Under the pieces are notes generated by a model. It ran no database searches, was not told where the DNA came from, and saw nothing but the letters and a program-made list of their open reading frames with translations. Positions 1-5,493 of a DNA stretch of 5,493 nt are shown here, piece after piece. The stretch lies in the NCBI GenBank assembly GCA_964387935.1, contig CAYLZN010000364.1, forward strand, positions 1 to 5,493, in the 5' to 3' direction. The stretch is from CAYLZN01 sp964387935. Its GTDB lineage: Bacteria > Acidobacteriota > Vicinamibacteria > Vicinamibacterales > JAFNAJ01. Numbering within the stretch: position 1 is the first letter of the stretch; every line of letters starts with the position of its first letter. The translations under genes were made by a program, and so were the position numbers.

Positions 1-1054
1 CGACGCGCGTGAGGTGCGAGTAGCTGAAGTTCTCGCTCATGCCGTAGCCCTCGAGCAGCTCCAGGCCCAGGTTGCGATACCACGCGAGCAGGTCGGCCGG
101 GATGGGCGCCGATCCGCTGCCGGCGAACCGCACCTGGTCGAGCCCGAGGTTGCGCAGGATCTTCCGCTTGACGAGCCGCGACACCAGGGGGATCCGCAGC
201 AGCCGATCGAGCTTCTGCCGCGGCATCTTCGCGAAGACCCCGAGCTGGAACTTCAGCCACAGGCGGGGCACCGCCAGGAACAAGGTGGGGCGCGCGCGTT
301 TCAGATCCTCGACGAACGTCTCGAGCGACTCCGTGAAGAACAGGTGGTGCCCGATGACGAACGAAGTGCATTCGCCGGCCCAGCGTTCCATCGCGTGCGC
401 GAGGGGCAGAAACGAGAGGTAGCGGTCCTCGCGCGTGCCGTGGACGGTGCGGATCAGGCTGTGGGTGGGGGCGGAGATCGACGCGAAGGTGTGGACGACG
501 CCCTTCTGGCGGCCGGTGCTGCCCGAGGTGTAGAGGATCATCGACCAGTCGTCTGGCGCGCGGCGTGGTTCGTCGGGGATCGGGTCGTGCGCGCGGATGA
601 TCTCGTCCCAGGTCGGGCAGGACGTGGACGGGGCGAGCGGCCAGGCCACGCACGGCAGGCCGTCGGGGATGCCGTGGCGGATCTCGTCCCAGGCGTCGAG
701 CTTGCCGACGAAGAGCAGGCGGCTGTCGCTGTGCTCGAGGATGTAGCGGACGTTGGGCGCGTTGAGGGTGGGGAAGAGGGCGACGGTGACGTGGCCGGCC
801 ATCCAGATGGCCAGCTCGCTCAAGACGAAATGGGCGCAGTTCTTCGAGACGATGGCGATGTGGCTGCGCGGGGGGAGGTCGAGCGCGCGGAGGTACGCCG
901 CCATTCGTTTGGCCTCGTCGAGGGCGCGGCCGCGCGAGTAGTCCTCGACGCGGCCGTGGCCGACGGGCTGGGTCAGGTAGCTCGCGTCCGGGTCCTCGCG
1001 CACGAGGTCGTAGAACCGGTGCAGGATCACGTCATCGTCGCGGACGAGCGGCAC
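1..1054 (-). CDS. Long-chain acyl-CoA synthetase (AMP-binding ligase), 3' end beyond window
   Basis: ATP-dependent fatty acid--CoA ligase: it activates a fatty acid as acyl-AMP and transfers it to CoA for beta-oxidation or lipid synthesis. The first 351 codons are visible. The adenylate-forming motifs are in order: P-loop YTSGSTGRQKGV (residues 175-186), FLPLAHAMER (215-224), VPRLW (262-266), GSGSAPIP (312-319) and YGMSE (337-341). The HAMER and VPRLW forms fit the eukaryote-type/FadD15-like long-chain class better than acetyl-CoA synthetases or NRPS domains. The C-terminal part, with the hinge and the catalytic lysine, is off the edge; the family is usually about 600 residues, so roughly 40% is missing. 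The start is the GTG at 1054, chosen because AAGGGAG lies 5 nt upstream and the protein aligns from its first residues (RFYDLVREDPDASYLTQP). It lies 54 bp after the amidohydrolase, in the same direction. Family assignment is firm; substrate chain length is inferred. Confidence 0.93.
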   Translation of the reverse strand, partial: MPLVRDDDVILHRFYDLVREDPDASYLTQPVGHGRVEDYSRGRALDEAKRMAAYLRALDLPPRSHIAIVSKNCAHFVLSELAIWMAGHVTVALFPTLNAPNVRYILEHSDSRLLFVGKLDAWDEIRHGIPDGLPCVAWPLAPSTSCPTWDEIIRAHDPIPDEPRRAPDDWSMILYTSGSTGRQKGVVHTFASISAPTHSLIRTVHGTREDRYLSFLPLAHAMERWAGECTSFVIGHHLFFTESLETFVEDLKRARPTLFLAVPRLWLKFQLGVFAKMPRQKLDRLLRIPLVSRLVKRKILRNLGLDQVRFAGSGSAPIPADLLAWYRNLGLELLEGYGMSENFSYSHLTRV

Positions 1055-1059
1055 GGGGA

Positions 1060-1066
1060 CTCCCTT
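1060..1066 (-). promoter_or_regulatory. Ribosome binding site deciding the GTG start of the acyl-CoA synthetase
   Basis: On the minus strand AAGGGAG sits 5 nt before the GTG at 1054. There is no in-frame ATG close by; the ATG a few codons downstream is out of frame. This site is the main reason for choosing the GTG. Confidence 0.6.
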
Positions 1067-1082
1067 CGGGTGCGTGGCGCGG

Positions 1083-1088
1083 ATTCTA
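1083..1088 (-). promoter_or_regulatory. Possible -10 element for the acyl-CoA synthetase
   Basis: The minus strand reads TAGAAT (5 of 6 matches to TATAAT) in the short gap between the amidohydrolase stop and the acyl-CoA synthetase start, 28 nt before the GTG. It is an AT-rich patch in very GC-rich surroundings. No good -35 hexamer lies 15-19 bp upstream (TGATCG at 17 bp is poor). The synthetase may have its own promoter or be read through from the amidohydrolase. Confidence 0.25.
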
Positions 1089-1108
1089 CCGTGAGGCGGG
1101 CACCACGA

Positions 1109-2826
1109 TCACTCGCGGACCCAGACCGACTTGCCCTCCTTGATCGTCTCGAGAACCACGACCTGGTTGAGCGTCGTGGGGTCCATGGTGATCGGGTTGT
1201 CCGACAGGACGACGAGATCGGCGAGCTTGCGCTCCGCGATCGAGCCCTTGGTCGCCTGCTCACCGAACTGTTCGGCACCCCAGAGTGTGACCATCTTCAT
1301 CGCTTCGTACGGCGTGACGCGCTCGTCGGGTCCGACGACCGTCCCGGACCGCGAAGTGCGATTGACCGTCGCCCACACGACCTGCATCAGGTTGGGCAGC
1401 GCCACCGGGGCATCGGTGTGGCTGGTCGCGTGCAGCCCGGTGTTGAGGATCGAGCGCATGGGCGAGATCCGGGCGGCCTGTTCCGGGCCCACGATCTGCG
1501 TGTACCAGTCGCCCCAGTAGAAGGTGTGCATCGGGAACATCGAGGGGAAGAGGCCGAGCGGCTTCAGCGCCTGCACCTGGTCGGGGCGGATGACTGGCCG
1601 TGGATCAACGTCACCCGGCCCGGCTTCACGCCGTGTCTGGCCTCCACGGGCCTGAGGGCCTCGAACAACTGGTCGATGGCGGCATCGCCGTTGGCGTGGA
1701 CCTTGACCGGCCAGCTCTTGGTGCCGGCCTCGTCGAGATAGGCCTCGACCTGCTTCGTGTCGGGAATGGCGGGATAGCCCTTGTAGCCGGCCTTCTGGCC
1801 GTCGGGCGGGATGAGGTAGGGAACGGTGCGCCAGGCCGTGCGGCCCTGGGGCGAGCCGTCGAGCGTGATCTTGAGCCCGCCGAGTCGATAGTGGTTCGAA
1901 TACGTGGTGCTGAACCCTGTATCGAGCGCGGTCCGGCCCGTGTAGTCCATCCAGCCGATGACATCGATGTCGACCAGCCCTCGCCGGGCGGCGTCCGCCA
2001 TCTGGTCGTGCATGGGACCGAACATGCGTCCCTCGTTGGCGGTCGTGTAGCCGTAGCTCTTCGCCATGCCGAGACCGCGCTTCAGGAACTCGTCCCGGCC
2101 TGCCTGTGTGGCCGGGGCAAGGAACCTCACCATGTTGGGGATCGCGGCCAGCTCCTCGAGCACTCCGTTCGGGGTCTTGCCGTCGGCCTCGCGGCGGATG
2201 ACCCCGCCCTCCGGGTTCGGCGTCCGGGCGTCGTAGCCGATCAGCTTCAAGCCGAGCGTGTTGACCGCCGCGAAATGGCCCGAGATGTGGGTGGCCATTA
2301 CCGGGACGGTGGTCGATACCTTGTCGAGGTCTTCGCGGGTCGGATGGCGGCCGAGCAGGGCGTCGTCGTAGCCGACGCCGAAGATCCAGCCGGTCAGCGC
2401 CACATCGGGGCCGGCGCCGAAGGCCTTCAGCCGTTCCACGAGATCGTCCATCGTGTTGACCGTGCCGTCGGGCGGGGCGAGCAGGTTGGCGCCGACGGCC
2501 TGCGTCCCGAACTGCAGCGCGTGCGCATGGCCGTCGATGAACCCGGGCATCAGCGTCTTGCCGGCGAGGTCCTTCACTACCGTCCCGTCGCCGCGCCGCT
2601 CGAGTGCGTCCGCCTTGCTGCCCACGAAGGTGATCCTGCCGGCGTCCACGACGATGGCCTCGACCGTCTTGGGCTGGTCGCCTTCCATCGTGACGATGGG
2701 GCCGCCGGTGATGATGAGGTCCGGGACCGCGGCGGGGGAGGTGTCGGTCTGCTTCCCGCTGCACGCGGTCAGCACGAGCGCGGAGGCCAGGACCAGAACG
2801 GGAGCGATGGTGTGTCTGCGGAACAT
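1109..2826 (-). CDS. YtcJ-like amidohydrolase (Amidohydro_3 family), predicted lipoprotein, interrupted by a 1-base frameshift
   Basis: Metal-dependent hydrolase acting on C-N bonds of amides or ring compounds; the substrate cannot be told from sequence. Start ATG at 2826 follows AAGG with 5 nt spacing and gives a clean lipoprotein signal: MFRR n-region, hydrophobic stretch, lipobox LTAC with Cys22, then Ser-Gly, so export and outer-membrane anchoring are likely. An in-frame ATG at 2871 would spoil that signal. Family motifs include MPGFIDGHAH with metal ligands H100 and H102, K319 in LKITLDGSPQGRTAW, H377 in KVHANGD, H409 in VTLIHGQ, and D472 in TSHTDAPVALP. The tail GSIAERKLADLVVLSDNP is the usual C-terminal beta-sandwich strand. 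The reading frame breaks after Gln411 (position 1594); restoring one base gives 411 + 161 = 572 residues, normal for the family. As written, translation ends early at 1564, losing the Asp ligand. It is either a recent pseudogene or an assembly error. Family firm, function of this copy uncertain. Confidence 0.9.
1592..1597 (-). other. Frameshift site in the amidohydrolase (apparent single-base deletion)
   Basis: On the minus strand the upstream frame reads CAC GGC CAG (His-Gly-Gln) and then goes out of family sequence to SSAPTRCRR and a TGA at 1564-1566. The neighbouring frame continues with VIRPDQVQALKPLG, the expected family sequence. Restoring one G after CAG (CAGGTCATC instead of CAGTCATC) joins the two seamlessly as LIHGQ-VIRPDQ. 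No slippery heptamer or stimulatory stem is apparent, so programmed frameshifting is unlikely. Confidence 0.85.
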
Positions 2827-2922
2827 GATGGCCTTGTCGAGTGTGGGCGGCGGTGCGCCGGTCATTCTCATGGGCGAGGGGTAAGGTGCTGGCCGTTGAG
2901 TCAGCCGCCGTTTAGACGCCGA

Positions 2923-2936
2923 CGACGGGCGACGGG
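2923..2936. repeat. Two tandem copies of CGACGGG
   Basis: CGACGGG occurs twice head to tail at 2923-2929 and 2930-2936, just before the palindrome in the divergent intergenic region. It could be a pair of regulator half-sites or chance in GC-rich DNA. Confidence 0.35.
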
Positions 2937-2941
2937 ATTCG

Positions 2942-2965
2942 CGCGTGCGGTGTGCACCTCGCGCG
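2942..2965. repeat. Imperfect palindrome, possible operator
   Basis: The half-sites are CGCGTGCGGTG and CACCTCGCGCG-type arms around a TG centre. Of the 11 outer position pairs 9 are complementary; the mismatches are 2948/2959 and 2946/2961. It lies 115 bp upstream of the amidohydrolase start and about 70 bp upstream of the plus-strand relic, where an operator for either gene could sit. GC-rich sequence yields such matches by chance, so the call is tentative. Confidence 0.35.
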
Positions 2966-3036
2966 AGAGGAGCCGCCGCGGCTGAAACACGGGCGTCAGG
3001 TCCGGCGGTTTCAGGAGGCCAGGAGCAAATCACACG

Positions 3037-3510
3037 ATGGCGGTGGCGGTGGCACGACTGAAAGCGGTCACCATGTCGGCGGCATGCCTGCTGTGGCTGA
3101 TCGACGGGGCCGCCGCGCCATCCTGGCAGCTCGACACGGCGCGCCGACAGAAGCTCGACGAGGTGCTGCGATCCGCTGTCGCGGCTGGAGACGTGCCGGG
3201 CGTCGTCGTGGTGGTGACGGCCGGGGACGGCCAGGGATCGCGTACTCGTTCTCGACCCACGAGCTGCGCGCCGTCGAGCAATTCACGACGGTCACGGATC
3301 GCGAAGCTCCCCTCGTTCACGGTCGTCGAGCAGCCAGCGGCCATGCCGAGCCTCTCCGCTCCGTTTCCGCTCGGCGCCGGGCGTGATGGCTTCGGGCTCG
3401 GCTTCCTGATCGCCGTGGATGGGCTCGACGGCCGGCCCGACGGCACCCTCAGCTGGGCCGGGCTGTCTGGATCGACAGGCAGGCGAGGCGACGCGATGCA
3501 GTCGCTCGTG
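3037..3510 (+). pseudogene. Remnant of a beta-lactamase-fold serine hydrolase (class C / EstB-like), core deleted
   Basis: The N-terminus looks real: ATG at 3037 with AGGAG 11 nt upstream, a secretion-signal-like stretch (AVTMSAACLLWLIDGAAAP within residues 1-28), then LDEVLRSAVAAGDVPGVVVV (41-60), the typical opening of Beta-lactamase family (PF00144) hydrolases. After about residue 64 the similarity stops. From about residue 95 the same frame resumes with sequence typical of the far C-terminus of this family: MPSLSAPFPLG, GFGLGFLIAVDGLDG and DGTLSWAGL (to residue 143, position 3465). The next expected motif, WIDRQAR, appears at 3468-3488 in another frame, pointing to a further small deletion. 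Full-length members are about 350-450 residues with catalytic SxxK and YxN motifs; neither is present, so several hundred residues are gone. The frame then stays open antisense through the regulator gene, which is a shadow. The right end is approximate. Alternative: a chance ORF, but the two ordered family segments argue against that. Confidence 0.68.
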
Positions 3511-3555
3511 ACGGTCCACCTCTCGGGCGGGCCCGTGCACCGATTCGCCGCGGCG

Positions 3556-5493
3556 TCACGGCTCGATGCCGAGGCGTTTCAGCTTGAGGAAGAGGCCCTT
3601 GCGGGAGAGGCCGAGGCGCTCGGCGGCGCGCTCGCGGTGACCGTGTTCGAGTTCGAGCGCGCGCTCGATGAGGGCGCGTTCGAGCTGGTCCACGGCGTCC
3701 TGGAGCGGCTGTGCGAGGTCGATCCTCACCTGGTCGGCGGCGTCCTCGGCATCGCCGGGTCCGTCGGCCGCGCGGCGGGTGGCGGCGATTTCGGGGGCGA
3801 GGTCGCTGACGCGGACGACCGAGCCTGGCTTGCAGAAGGTGACGAGGCGGCGCATCTCGCCGGCGAGCTGGCGGACGTTGCCCGGCCACCGGAAGAGGAG
3901 CAGCGCCTCGATCGCCTCGTCGCTCAGGGTGAGGCGGGGCTTGCTGCGCTCCCGCGCGTAGCTCTCGAGGAAGTGTTCAGCGAAGGCGGCGATGTCTTCG
4001 CGCCGCTCGCGCAGGGGCGGCAGGATCACGCGGCCGACGAGCCGGTAGAAGAGGTCGGCCCGGAAGCGTCCCTGGACCATCAGCTCGTCGACCTTCGCGT
4101 TGGTGGCGGCCACGAGGCGCACGCGCACGGTGATCGGCTGCGGCTCGCCGAGCGGATGGACCTCCGAGCGATCGAGCAGGCGAAGCAGCTTCGGCTGGAG
4201 ATCCGGATCGAGCTCGCCGATCTCGTCGAGGAAGAGCGTGCCGCCGGCAGCGGATCGGACGACGCCCGGCAGGCTCTCGGTGGCGCTGGTGAAGGCGCCC
4301 TTGCGGTGGCCGAAGAGCTGCGCGTCGAGCATGTCCTTGGACACGGCGCTGCAGTTGAAGGGCAGGAAGGGGCCCTTGGCGCCGGAGGCCCGGTGCAGTT
4401 CGCGGGCGAACACTTCCTTGCCCGTGCCGGTCTCGCCGGTGATGAGCACGGGCGCGTCGCTCGTGGCGAGCAGATGGATGGTCGAGAGCACCTCCTGCAT
4501 CGCGGCCGACGTGGCGACGGGGACGCCTTCGGACGCGACCGGATCGAAGCGCCAGATGGCCGTCTTGGCGGCTTCGCGCGCCTCGGCCTCGTGGTAGCGC
4601 ACGGCGGTTCTGGCCAGCCGGGCGATGGTCATCAGGGCTTCCTGGGACGCGATGTCATCGCGAGGCACGACGTCGATGAAGTAGCGTCGCCCGAGGAAGG
4701 CGCCGAGCGGGATCGTCAGCGGGCCTCCCGAGGGTTCTTCGTCTGGTGCGGTGAGCGTCGGGGAGACGCTGCGGATGGAGGCCCGCTCCACGCAGGCCGT
4801 ACGCCACAGCACCGACAGCACTTCGCGGCCCAGCAGGTCCGGCTGTGAGGCGAAGAACGCGAGCTGCTCCACGGCCTTGAGCGACAAGGGGTCGAGCGCT
4901 GGCTCACGCGCGGTCAGCACGGCGTCCAGTTCGTGGGTGCCCGTGTCGGGGGTCTCCCCGTGGATGTCGAGACCAAGGGCGCGCACGGTCTGCCGCAACT
5001 GGACCTTCGTCACGGCACTGGAGAAAGAGTCCTGCAGCCGGACCGCGCGCAGCGCATGATCCCGGGCCGCCGGTTCATTGCCCTGGCCGGCGTAGTACTG
5101 GGCCAGGATGCGGTCGAGCTCGACGCGCTGGGCCTTCGAGAGTCGATCTCCCTGAATGACGAGGTCCCTGATGACCGTCGTGGCCTCGCTCGCATCGCCC
5201 GTTTCGACCAGGATGGAGGCCCGCAGGAGGCGATGGGTGATGCCCAGGAGGTCGTCGGATCGCCTGGCCGCGTCCTGCTCGGCAGCTGATGCGAGTGCGC
5301 AGGCCTCGGTCGAGCGCCCTCGCAGATGAAGCAGCCGCACCTGGGATTCAGTCGCTGCGAGGTGCTGCCACGAGTTCCGGAGGCCCGGCGACCGAGCGGC
5401 GAGGTCCATGACCTGCCGGAGCAGGGCATCCGCCTCGTCCAGTCGCCCCTGCAGAATCCTCAACTCGCTCTTGTTGTCGAGTACGGCGAGGTG
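3556..5493 (-). CDS. Sigma-54-dependent transcriptional activator with TPR-like N-terminus, 5' end beyond window
   Basis: Bacterial enhancer-binding protein that uses ATP hydrolysis to open sigma-54 RNA polymerase promoters. 645 codons are visible and the frame is open to the right edge (HLAVLDNKSE precedes the TTG at 5463), so the start lies outside. Domains, counted from the edge: about four TPR-like helical pairs (11-155), e.g. GRLDEADALLRQVMDLA and AGQGNEPAARDHALRAVRLQ; a GAF-like or degenerate sensor region (about 190-305); the AAA+ sigma-54 domain (about 325-565) with Walker A GETGTGKE (353-360), GAFTSA loop (399-404), Walker B GGTLFLDEIGELD (417-429), VAATN sensor I, arginine-finger segment FRADLFYRL and FRWPGNVRQL sensor II; then a Fis-type helix-turn-helix (about 600-645, AAERLGLSRKGLFLKLKRLG). 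No receiver domain is visible, so control is probably by protein contacts or an upstream kinase/sensor module off the edge. The contact loop has Ser in place of the second Gly of GAFTGA. Its 3' end converges on the hydrolase relic. Family firm; targets unknown. Confidence 0.95.
   Translation of the reverse strand, partial: HLAVLDNKSELRILQGRLDEADALLRQVMDLAARSPGLRNSWQHLAATESQVRLLHLRGRSTEACALASAAEQDAARRSDDLLGITHRLLRASILVETGDASEATTVIRDLVIQGDRLSKAQRVELDRILAQYYAGQGNEPAARDHALRAVRLQDSFSSAVTKVQLRQTVRALGLDIHGETPDTGTHELDAVLTAREPALDPLSLKAVEQLAFFASQPDLLGREVLSVLWRTACVERASIRSVSPTLTAPDEEPSGGPLTIPLGAFLGRRYFIDVVPRDDIASQEALMTIARLARTAVRYHEAEAREAAKTAIWRFDPVASEGVPVATSAAMQEVLSTIHLLATSDAPVLITGETGTGKEVFARELHRASGAKGPFLPFNCSAVSKDMLDAQLFGHRKGAFTSATESLPGVVRSAAGGTLFLDEIGELDPDLQPKLLRLLDRSEVHPLGEPQPITVRVRLVAATNAKVDELMVQGRFRADLFYRLVGRVILPPLRERREDIAAFAEHFLESYARERSKPRLTLSDEAIEALLLFRWPGNVRQLAGEMRRLVTFCKPGSVVRVSDLAPEIAATRRAADGPGDAEDAADQVRIDLAQPLQDAVDQLERALIERALELEHGHRERAAERLGLSRKGLFLKLKRLGIEP
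4282..4299 (-). other. Variant sigma-54 contact loop GAFTSA in the activator
   Basis: The minus strand encodes Gly-Ala-Phe-Thr-Ser-Ala where most enhancer-binding proteins have GAFTGA. The serine codon AGC (4285-4287) is one transition from the glycine codon GGC. Phe and Thr, the residues known to matter most for touching sigma-54, are kept, and the flanking FGHRK and downstream Walker B are normal. Confidence 0.9.

Larger units (their letters stand above)
2827..3036. promoter_or_regulatory. Divergent intergenic region between the amidohydrolase and the hydrolase relic
   Basis: This 210-bp stretch separates the divergent starts at 2826 (minus) and 3037 (plus) and should carry both promoters. 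I find no gene in it. It holds an imperfect palindrome (2942-2965), a 7-bp tandem repeat (2923-2936) and a small 5-bp stem with a 3-nt loop (2971-2983, AGCCG/CGGCT). No sigma-70 hexamer pair with proper spacing stands out on either strand; TCTAAA on the minus strand (2912-2917) is a poor -10 candidate without a -35. Confidence 0.5.

Noticed and set aside
1590..1600. Programmed ribosomal frameshift in the amidohydrolase
   Set aside because: The site (CCA GTC) is not a slippery heptamer, no stable downstream stem is obvious, and this family is not known to use recoding. A deletion or sequence error is simpler.
14..1741. Long plus-strand open frame of 575 codons
   Set aside because: It lies antisense to the acyl-CoA synthetase and the amidohydrolase, which have clear family motifs. 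Its composition (runs of R, A, V, E, D, H) is typical of the complement of GC-rich codons and it shows no recognisable domain.
1600..2985. Long plus-strand open frame of 461 codons
   Set aside because: Antisense shadow of the amidohydrolase; no motif, and the opposite strand carries lipobox and metal ligands in order.
3528..3555. Intrinsic terminator between the convergent activator and relic
   Set aside because: There is a 10-bp loopless palindrome (CGCCGCGGCG, 3546-3555) and a 4-bp CGGG/CCCG stem (3528-3539), but no T-run on either side, so neither resembles a rho-independent terminator.
3511..4848. Continuation of the relic's plus-strand frame over the sigma-54 activator, suggesting a 603-residue protein
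   Set aside because: Beyond about 3510 the translation is the complement of the AAA+ gene and lacks family sequence. Lack of stops is a by-product of high GC.
5461..5463. TTG as the start of the sigma-54 activator
   Set aside because: The frame stays open to the window edge with plausible helical-repeat sequence (HLAVLDNKSE) upstream, and no convincing ribosome site precedes the TTG.
1..5493. Sigma-54 (-24/-12) promoter as a target of the activator
   Set aside because: I checked TTGC occurrences on both strands by eye for TGGCAC at the right spacing and found none. The closest, TGGTGAGG...TTGC on the minus strand near 2120, has spacing one base too long and lies inside a gene.

Overview
This 5.5 kb window comes from a very GC-rich bacterial chromosome. 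It holds three substantial genes, all on the minus strand, and one decayed gene on the plus strand. The mix is a eukaryote-type long-chain acyl-CoA synthetase, a YtcJ-like amidohydrolase carrying a lipoprotein signal, a sigma-54 activator with TPR-like repeats, and a relic of a beta-lactamase-fold serine hydrolase. This suits a free-living, diderm, soil-type bacterium. Acidobacteriota (Vicinamibacteria-like) or a comparable high-GC lineage is my guess; no marker gene here proves it.

Layout. Positions 1-1054 (minus) hold the first 351 codons of the acyl-CoA synthetase, whose 3' end lies off the left edge. After a 54-bp gap, 1109-2826 (minus) is an amidohydrolase of 572 residues if one missing base near 1594 is restored; as written, the frame is broken there. 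Positions 2827-3036 are a non-coding divergent region with an imperfect palindrome and a 7-bp tandem repeat. From 3037 to about 3510 (plus) lies the hydrolase relic: signal peptide and N-terminus are joined almost directly to a C-terminal fragment, and the catalytic core is missing. Positions 3556-5493 (minus) hold a sigma-54 activator whose 5' end lies off the right edge. Its AAA+ domain is intact, but the sigma-54 contact loop reads GAFTSA instead of GAFTGA.

How the genes relate. The amidohydrolase and the acyl-CoA synthetase are co-oriented and could share a transcript, though a TAGAAT hexamer in the gap may give the second gene its own promoter. No pathway link between them is evident. 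The activator could control genes in cis or elsewhere, but I found no convincing -24/-12 promoter in the window. I see no mobile element, RNA gene, CRISPR array or defence system. The notable features are gene decay (one frameshift, one deletion relic) and the variant activator loop, not an obvious new system.
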